From Volvox africanus (taxonomy: Eukaryota; Chlorophyta; Chlorophyceae; Chlamydomonadales; Volvocaceae), in the NCBI GenBank assembly GCA_030268105.1, contig BSDZ01000103.1, forward strand, positions 2,236,501-2,300,500: 64,000 nt of DNA, read 5' to 3'. A model generated the notes under the pieces. That model was given only the letters and a program-made list of their open reading frames with translations, was not told the DNA's origin and made no database searches. Shown in pieces: positions 55,456 to 64,000 of this stretch. Numbering within the stretch: the first letter of the stretch is position 1; every line of letters starts with the position of its first letter. A program made the position numbers and the translations under genes.

Positions 55456-56281
55456 ATTGGGGGTGCGTTTGTACGGATACCCCTGAAGTAACGCACGACA
55501 TTATTTTTATGTAACTTCATCAGAAGCAAGCCGTAATTACACGCACCGACTGTACGTATTGCCAGCCGAATGTAGTACGGCAAAAGCACCCAACCCGCCA
55601 CTTCGCTATCAGTGTGCGTTCATGCCTGCCACGCACATTAATTCACCCACACCCACACCCACACCCACACCCACACTTCTTGGTGTCCCTGGAAGTTCTA
55701 TGATCAATCCTGACTCAGAGTAGGTGTGGCCCCAACATATATTGATGGACGGTGAGGGAAGACCCCGGTTACAGTGACTTGCGAGCCGACCAGGAATGGA
55801 GTTGAGGCCGCCGTTGATCCGTTGGATTCCAGATCGACAGAGAGATACGACATGCAAGCACGCAGCAGGCTCAATCAACCCAGCGACATCGACGTATCTG
55901 GTGAGCTAGGTTTTGCTTATTCTATTTGTAGCCCTTTCATTCTTTAAATGCTTGCCTGTGCGTCCCTACTGCTGCGCTGGTAGTCGGAATTACCAGTCGT
56001 AATTTTTATTTATACCGATTTCGTCATCATAGCATCATCAATCAATCATCATTACCAGCCAGGCTTACGCGTGTGCGTATGTGGGGCGAGGCAGCGACCA
56101 TTAACGAATGTCAAGCACCTGCCTACATACCCCTCACTGTTCGCGCAATCTATTGCCAGCATACATAAATACACGCCAGGCTCCTGACGGTGCAGAACCT
56201 TTAATCATATTCTTATTAGTTGCTTTATAGCTAGGCTCGCAAGCAAGACAGTCAGTAGTTTCACGGCGACGGATGGAGAGA

Positions 56282-56351
56282 CCTCATCAGTGATCAGTGA
56301 TAGCTAGGCAGGTAGATACGTCTGCCTAGCTATCACTGATCCCTGATGAGG
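56282..56351. repeat. Long inverted repeat (hairpin), unit 2
   Basis: Same nested inverted repeat as in unit 1, conserved including its single stem mismatch. Confidence 0.85.
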
Positions 56352-56990
56352 TCGACTGATGAGTATCACTGATGAGGGCTTGCAAGCCTAGTCCGTCCGT
56401 CCGTCCGTCCGTCCTCGTCTGTCCGTCTGTCTTTCGACAGCTAGCTAGCTACTCGGCCGCACTACGATCAACCCCTATACAGCGAGATAAATGCACAACA
56501 CTTGCCTGCCTTGATATCACGACGACACAGCAACATCTTTGGTCCGTTTCAAAATACGTAACATCCTTAAAAAGCAATAATTATATCTTATTTTTGGGTG
56601 GTCACGCAAACGCATACAACCACATCAGCAAGCGCAGAGCAATCCTGAAGTACACATTCTTAACGCACGCATACACATTGCACGTGTTCCATTCATGCAC
56701 ATGGATCCAGCCACTGTCTTGGCTGTCTAGGATGAGAGTCTGCCGCGTCTGCGGCTGCTCATCATTTGGGTTGACCGAAGGCGGCCACCGTTGCCAGCAC
56801 CCCGAAAGCCTGCAATTGTATGCATTAGTAACGTACATGCATATTAATTAAATAAATAACAGGTATAAGTAACTATGATAATGCACAAACGATGTAACAT
56901 GCAGTATGTATGTTGGAAATGGTGACAAGCAAAGCAACGAGCATCTAGATAGCCGCCGCCGCCTGCTGTCGATCGGTGAGCACCATCCCG

Positions 56991-57877
56991 CTACCCCGAC
57001 CTGGCTCCGTCCCCACCGCCCGTAAGATGCATGGCTAAAGTGCAGAAGATGCATGTTAACATGTAACTAAACCAGTCAACAGCCATTCGGAATCGACAAC
57101 TAGCAGCAGGTTATATATATATACTTACGTAGGATAGAACCTCCGGAATGAAAAGCAAAACATATGCGTGCAGCCATGCATCCTGATGCATACATGCATA
57201 CATGCAGAAGGCATGCATACACGCACTGACTGGCCTACCTAATGCAGATATTTAATAACCTCCGCTACACACTCACCAGGACGTTTATGCAGCCGTACGC
57301 TCACAGAACGATAATGGAGTCGGAAACCGTTGTTGTTGAAAGCTTGGCCTTGCACTTGGCCTTGCACTTGGCGCATGGAGTTGTTCATGGATGTGAGTTT
57401 TGTGCGGTTGTCAGATGACTGGATGTCAATCGACATTCCAGTCATACATGGGACGACGATAGCGGCGGCGCAAACCGTCGTCATCTTGGGCCTTACAAAG
57501 GCGGTCATAAAGAAGTCGTCCAGTGCCTGCGAACGAAAAAGGCAAAGCATCAATGTCAAATACAATGATCTTTCTAAGAGATCCAGCGCTTGGATAGATG
57601 GTCCACGCAGCAGGACGTACATCGATACTACTTTGAAAATTAACATCACGCACCCTACATACATACATATATAGATATAGATATATACCTTATTATTATT
57701 ATTACTATCTTGACATGTCACGTTGCTGTTGCCAGTGAAGCTGCTGTTGCCATCTTCAGAAGGCCAGATGGCCTCATCAGCCACCTCTGAAGACTGCTGA
57801 TGGGATGTTGCTGCTGGCTGCGGCTCACGTGAAATAGCAGCGGTGGCGGTGGCGGTTGCGGAGGTGGTGGTGGTGAC

Positions 57878-57909
<32 letters not shown>

Positions 57910-59335
57910 TGGCGGTGGCGGCGGTGCAGACTGCTGGATGCTTGGGTGGTGCCGACAACGTAGCAAATAAGGTAGTCATACGGTCCCAGGCCTGCATTAG
58001 TGTAAGTGTAAAATGCGTAAGGCAGCGGGACAGACTGAATATATGCATCCTCCCTCGCATCATCTTTATATGCATAGATTATCTTCATGTAGGCAGCCGG
58101 GACTACTACCATCATGCTATACTTCTATTTGCATGCGTGCAGGGCCGTATACAAGTACGTACTCAAATACACATACACATACACCCCCACGCATCCACCC
58201 GGTCGCTTGGCAGGCAGGGGAAAGCGGCGGACCTGGCCGCCAGCAGTAACAACGAAGCGCACCCACGTACCTTGGCAGCCGCTTCAACGCTCTCGAGGTT
58301 GTTGATCCAGCGGTCTTGGCGGCCCTCGTCGTGGTCAGTCATGTTCGCCGTGGCGTTGTAGTTGTTGGCGCTAGCAGCAGTGATGATGGCGTTGTCGTTA
58401 TCAGCGTGATGATTTGGCTCGTCAGCCACAGCCGCATCAGTGGTCACAACTGACAGATGAACTGCTGGTGGTGGTGGTTCGCTTGAGGAAACAACAGTTA
58501 ATGGCACTGTATCCGCTGCCGTGGGCAGAAGCAGGAAGGCCGTCATAGGATAGGAGTCGTCCGCCGAGGCCGCCTGGGGTGATTGTTGAAAAGCGAAAGA
58601 ATAAATGGAAGCGCGCTTTTAACTATAAGCACGTCGATATACGGAAGGCACCAGCAGGCAGGCAGCAGGACGGATGATCGCTCGATGGAGTAGTGAATTC
58701 GATGATGACGACCGATCCATTATTCGTCGCTATTAGCGAGGTTCACCTACATACACTGACATACCTGCTGTGCAGGTGCCTGGTCCTTCTGATTAAGACT
58801 GGGCATCCTGCTGAAGGTCCCGAGGACCCCGAGAACGAACAACAACACAATAAGAATGCTGCAGGAAGTCCACCGCCACAAGCCTGCGTGCAGTCACAGT
58901 CGGCAAACTATGAGAAACAGCAAAGCCTAAACAAAATATACATCAAATCAGCTTCTTTCAGACAGAGTTGGGACGGAAAGCCCGACTTACCGGCCCAGAA
59001 CGCGCGCTTGCTCTTCAGGCGCTGGTAAGCCTGGAAAGCCTCGGATTCCATGAGAGCACGCAGATGCTCCTCGGTTGTAATACATGCTCTGCGCGTGGTA
59101 ACATGCTGGCAAAATTAGACAATCGCAAAAGTACCTGCAGTTGCTGGGTCGCCATGCCATCGATGGCCATCCGAACACCTAGTACCGAAGCGAGTCGCCA
59201 ATCTCGTTCGTGGATTCATCTATAGGTTAACGTGGAGCATATACTTACATGCGTTGTGCTTCCGACACGGAATACTGGCGACAGTACACTCCGGAGCGCT
59301 CCATGGACATCTAATAACTGGATATCGCTACCGAG
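56991..59335 (-). CDS. Single-pass membrane protein of unknown family, copy 2
   Basis: Exact positional counterpart of copy 1 at an offset of 8523 bp: exons 59335-59249, 59178-59135, 59088-58991, 58883-58765, 58573-58271, 57991-57689, 57526-57277 and 57034-56991. I saw no amino-acid difference from copy 1 in these exons. Both copies therefore appear equally intact, in contrast to the pseudogene parts of the same units. Confidence 0.55.
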
Positions 59336-60586
59336 CTGAGATAATTCAGGTAAGGAAGACTTAATTAAGATTTGTGGAAATCAGCATAACAGAACAGTGA
59401 TAGCAAGCAAAGTTGGCAGCTTTGTGAATTGTGTTAGGCAGGCCCAGCCTATTTAGCTCCCAGGTATATGTACGGAAACAAACTTGACGGCCTTCTGTCC
59501 GACGACGTTCCTTGTTTTGCAATGAGAAAGACTAATTGTTCTCGAAACCTTATTAGGTATAGATATTTAACGACACAGTCACTTTGACAGGATGTTACTT
59601 GTTGTTTCAGAATGTATCATCATCATACTGCCATACCGCCAGATTTTGTCAGAATGGAAGTTGATTAGACTGGATCGCTGTCTAATCGCGACGACATACT
59701 TTAATAATGAACCCAAGCAAGAAGCAGCAAGCAAGCGCGCTATCTTGGATGTCTTGCTGCAGGGGTCCGTCCCCTGTCTTCCTGCGTCACCCTCGCTCCA
59801 TATGTATGGCATGAATCATATGACTAGCAGTCCATATGACTAGCAAGCGACAAAGTGCGTGCACTGTGCGTTAGGCTGCACATGTGCATCTTTTACCGCT
59901 CCCCGCTCCCCTCCGAATAAGCAAGGACACAAACCCGTGCCCATATAGACACGCACTCAAGTCCTCGAACACACTGTTGGTCACCCAACTCGATAGTCAA
60001 ATGCGTGCATCATCTCCCGCAATACACCCAAGAGCTGCGGCATCCTTAATTTGTACGGCATGGCCCAAAACAACCAAAAGGGGCCCTACAAGACGCAAAG
60101 CTCGTTGACATCAACATACACCTACACCCTGGCCCGACTACTGGTACTGCGTGTAGCGCACGGCAGCTGCGGTGTACGTATGACTACGGTCACAGGTGGC
60201 AGCCCCACCCCACGGGGCTACGAGAAATACTGCCCACAGCCCCTACCTGCTGCTCACCTCGCTGTCACCATGCACACGCGGCAATTGTGGGCTTCACAGC
60301 AATATCAGACTGTATGTGAAGGCCGTACTAGTTGAGGGCTTACCGTGGGAAACGCATATGGCCAAGAGAACTAACCAGATGGGTATTACTACTGCCTCGC
60401 TGCTACTGCTGCTGGTGTTGCCGATACTGGCATATATAATGCCGTGGCGGGCACGGTATACTGAAAAAGACATACGCTTCGACGTACAGAGATGGGCAAG
60501 AAGCGGGCGTCAAAATAAAATGAAATCTATGAACTGCCCTTTTCCTTCAATCAAAGCTCCACCCATATGACCCATAATGATGTTTC

Positions 60587-63500
60587 ATTCCGTTGGCCTC
60601 TCCCCCCAGATACCCGCCGGGGGATCACAATTCCATTGCGGGTTTTCGTTGGTACGACACCCGCGTCATGACGATACTCAGCAACGTCACTTTCCAGAAT
60701 GTCGTGCACGAGCCAGAGCTGGGCGATGGTATTTGTGGAGCATGTATTTGTCTGTGTGTGCGTGTGTGTGTGAATGTGTGTGTGTGTGTGAGGGGGCCGT
60801 GTGAATGTGTGTGTGTGTGTGTGTGAGGGGGGCCGTGTGAATGTGTGTGTGTGTGTGTGTGTGTGTGTGATATTGTAAAATGGGAGTGTGGCCAGGGGAC
60901 TAGGTTCCGGGATCGAAGTTATTTGGGTATTACGCTTTGGGTGGGAGGTCTTGAGAAAGAGGGGAAAGGGGGAGAGGGGGGAAGATGAACGGGCAAGTGA
61001 TTCCGAGAGGCAAGTGGGGGTCTGTAACGGACCTTACTGAAAGAGAGGCTCGGGGAGCCCAGGAGTAACCCCCTCTCCTCCCCCCCCTCTCCTCCCCCGG
61101 TCCCTCCCCCCCCGTCCGGTGTTTTTGACATCCCCCGTTTCCCCTTCCCCCCTCCCCCCTTCCCCCGCAGCGACGAGTTCAAGCCCGCATACATCAGCGC
61201 CAGCAAGGCCATCGCGTACCGCAATGTGGACAGCCGGGCGCTGGTCAACAATCCTCCCGCGGCCACGGGGGCGGGGAGATACTTCAATTGGATTGGTGGG
61301 TACGGGAGCTCCACGTGCATGACAGCACCAGCGGCCAGCTATTAGATTTCCTCATTTCCCATGTCTTCAGCAAACCCAAAATCTTTTGTCACGTGGCGTT
61401 TTTTCGCCACGTTCGTACACTTTATTGGGGTTTGTATTGCCGTATCTTCTGCGTCTATTCGCGGTGGCGTTGGAGGCGACCTGGCTAAATCGATGTTTTA
61501 GGTAAATTCATAATTAACTCACATGGCCGACCTGGTGGAATCTGGATACAGATTGCTCGTACCAATCGCTAGGGAATGTACACTGGTGCGACTACCTTCC
61601 CTGGAGGGCGGTTGCGAGGCTGGACGTGCGGGTGCCCGGATACACCGTGCCGGCAAGTGACGGGGAGTGTGTGACGGAGGAGGGGGGAAATAGTCGGGGT
61701 TGACGAGACCGTACGACCTATACGGCAATGGAAATGGGAAGCCACGGGTAGTAGGACTGAAGTGTGTACTGCATTCGAATTGACTGATTGTACGTCAGGG
61801 AGGGGGTTTTGGCGGGAAGGGGAGCTTAAGATAAATGTTTCCCTCCCGCGTGTGTCGTCGCGCTCCCCTGGTACTCCCCGAGTACGGCGCCCCAACCCTT
61901 CACTTCTTTCCTCCGCCCTGCCCTTCAAACCCCCACGCTCGCAGGTGGAGACGGGAAACGCCTTCCCCCTTGATGCGCCGTACATCCTCGGATACGTGGC
62001 TCAGTTCGGTTGGAAGGGGGCGGCGGCTCGTAACATGACAATCACCCGAAATGAGGTCTCCCTCCACCTCTCCCCTCTCCCTCCACCTCTCCCCTCTCGC
62101 CCCCTCTCCCCTCCTCTCCCTCTCTTTCAGGTGACGCCAGGGTGGACCCGCCCTTCTCTGCGGACGGAGTGACGGTTTGGGGCACCCGCTACTTCGACGC
62201 ATGGTACTGGGTCAACGCTACAACTCTGGGGTGAAAGGTGTGTGTGTGTGTGTGTGTGTGTGTCGATGTAAGTCGATGTGTCTGTCTGTCTGTCTGTCCG
62301 TGTGTTCCCGCGTTGGGATATTGGGTTTGATGCATTGATGCGGGGAGATAACGGCTGTGTACGGGAGCGTCTGTACAAAAGCACTTGGGCCGAGTTTTAC
62401 CGTAACTACGATAGAGTATCCAAACTGCCACCGCATTCCGCAGTCGTACAGACACTGCAACCGGTCTCAACCGACATTCGATATTGTTGTTTTAGTCCTT
62501 CCCAATTTCGTGTCTTTGAAACTGCCCCTTGCCTTCCGGCTTCTGCAGCGGGACATACTTTAGGGTGCATGTAAACTGTTTTAACAACGGACGGTTTAGT
62601 TGGAAAGTTTTACGGTTTTACTGCTTGCTTTCATGACAACCCAACCGTAGCCATCCTGACTGTGATATATGTTGCAAAGATGATGTCTTACGGTTTATTA
62701 CGTGATGTTTTTCATCCCAAAAATCAAAATTATTACGGAACGTATTTCATATTCCTTTTCCTCCTTGCGTATTCGTTTTCACATTCCGCGACCCTCAGGA
62801 CCCATGGGTCGTTTGCTCCTGGGTTTCCGGGGGCTCGTCGTCAGCCCCGGGCGCGCACTTCTGTCCCCTCGACGCTCCCAGCTCGTCAACCGACATACCA
62901 GATGTGCTGCCATCGTCGTACAACATCTGGATGGATTCTTTTTGTACGGACATCGCTCCGCCGGGTGGGTACCAGGTGTGGGTTTCGGTTGGTTGGTTGG
63001 TTGGTGCGTGGCGTGGGGCACTGCCCTGGACTCAACTGCCACACCTACCCGGCCTCCATTTTCCGCCGGCCTGGTATAACTAATATTATGTAATACCCTG
63101 GCCAGATAACCCGCCCATCCCGCCTGACCCCTCCCTCCCTTCTCCCCCTCTCACGTCGTTCTCCACCATCGTGGGTAGTCAGAGGCTTTACAGCAGGGTC
63201 TACTGCGAGTATTATACATTGACGAATCTGAGAAAAGATCTCAAAAATGTCAACACTTATGAGTGAGACCAATATATATAAATACTTGGTATCATCATGC
63301 CTCGTTTACTCTCCTTTCCCCCTCTCTCCCTCCCCCCCCTTCATCCCCCTTCCCTCGCCAGGCTCCCTCCTCGCATGTGCGCAGGTGGTGGCTCAGGGTT
63401 TGTGTGGTACGGAGGGTATTGCCAGAACCAGCGACCCGCACGTGCGCCTCATTGGGGGGTATTGCGCCGTCAGCTGCGGCCGCTGCGAGCAGGGTGACCG

Positions 63501-63980
63501 GGCGTGTGTGGACAAGGTACCTCCGGGTAAGGCGTGTATGAGCACGTGTATGTGTGTACGATATGTTTAACTACGCAATCTGACGCTGGCCAGGGAGCTC
63601 CGCCCCCGTACGGCCCGTACGGCCCAACGTCGGAACACCGCCCTCGAAGCGCTTCCCCCCTTCCGGTGGGGATGAGGGGAGATGGGGGAGGTGTGAGGGG
63701 ATCTCTCAAGGCACAGCCATATTCGACCCATGCATAAGGCCTTTGAACCGCGCCTGCACTAAAGAAGGATAAAAGCAGCATAGCTGCTGATAGCTGCTGA
63801 TGACAACTGTCAAGATGGACGCATTTGGGTCCGGCTTCACTTCCAATAAAACTGTCCGCCTGGTTGGCTGGTTGGTTGGTCCAACTGTGCCCCCTCCCAT
63901 CCCCTCCTCCACCTCGTCAGGCGGACTCACCTGCGGCCAAAGGCGGGCTGTGGGCAACTGCGCCTCGGACTGGTTCAAGG
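60587..63980 (+). pseudogene. Decayed partial copy of the G8/ShKT gene (exons 17-27), unit 2
   Basis: Same truncation, same two internal deletions and same premature TGA (62232-62234) as in unit 1, at an offset of 8523 bp. The shared lesions show that it was copied after the first copy had decayed. Confidence 0.85.
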
Positions 63981-64000
63981 ATTGGGGGTGCGTTTGTACG
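63981..64000. repeat. Tandem array, start of unit 3
   Basis: The last 20 bases repeat the first 20 bases of units 1 and 2, so the array continues past the window. Confidence 0.85.

Larger units (their letters stand above)
55456..63980. repeat. Tandem array, unit 2 (8525 bp)
   Basis: Same content and order as unit 1, offset by 8517-8525 bp. Differences seen by eye include C versus G in the CCAGNATACAT context near 56160, GAGAGACC versus GAGGGACC near 56278, and GCC versus GCA in the last codons of the membrane-protein gene. Confidence 0.95.

Overview
The window looks like nuclear DNA of a chlorophyte green alga, probably a volvocine (Volvox/Chlamydomonas group). Genes are split by many phase-consistent introns, and TGTAA polyadenylation signals follow several stop codons. 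There is a plant-type beta-amylase, a secreted protein with a proline/serine-rich region, and abundant (CA)n, (GT)n and C/T-rich microsatellites. All gene models were spliced by eye from family conservation, splice sites and intron phase; no search was run.

Layout. 1-1230 (-): 5' part of a coilin-like gene, running off the left edge. 1618-4495 (+): a coiled-coil protein. 6224-10313 (-): a seven-exon TruA-type tRNA pseudouridine synthase. 10756-12300 (-): a TMEM42/EamA-like membrane protein whose reading frame is disturbed. 12935-13179 (-): a 61-residue basic protein. 15085-15408 (-): a possible transit-peptide exon. 15796-22570 (+): a ten-exon beta-amylase, 639 residues, with GC-AG introns and a missing active-site loop. 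22571-28864: mostly simple repeats, with an AT-rich foreign-looking patch.

28865-46661 (+): the main gene, 29 exons that splice without a phase conflict into about 2439 residues. The product has a signal peptide, a Pro/Ser/Ala-rich segment, a G8 domain, a right-handed beta-helix region of the CEMIP/TMEM2/fibrocystin-L type, and nine six-cysteine ShKT-like modules split by a long Ser/Gly linker. This is an extracellular or cell-surface architecture.

46939-64000: directly behind this gene starts a tandem array with a period of about 8.52 kb. Two full units (46939-55455 and 55456-63980) and the first 20 bases of a third are visible. Each unit has a spacer with a minus-strand gene for a single-pass membrane protein (48468-50812 and 56991-59335), followed by a decayed copy of exons 17-27 of the main gene (52064-55455 and 60587-63980). 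The copies share a 218-bp deletion, a roughly 2-kb deletion and a premature stop. The two units are nearly identical to each other but clearly diverged from the parent gene, so the array was amplified or homogenised after the pseudogene had decayed.
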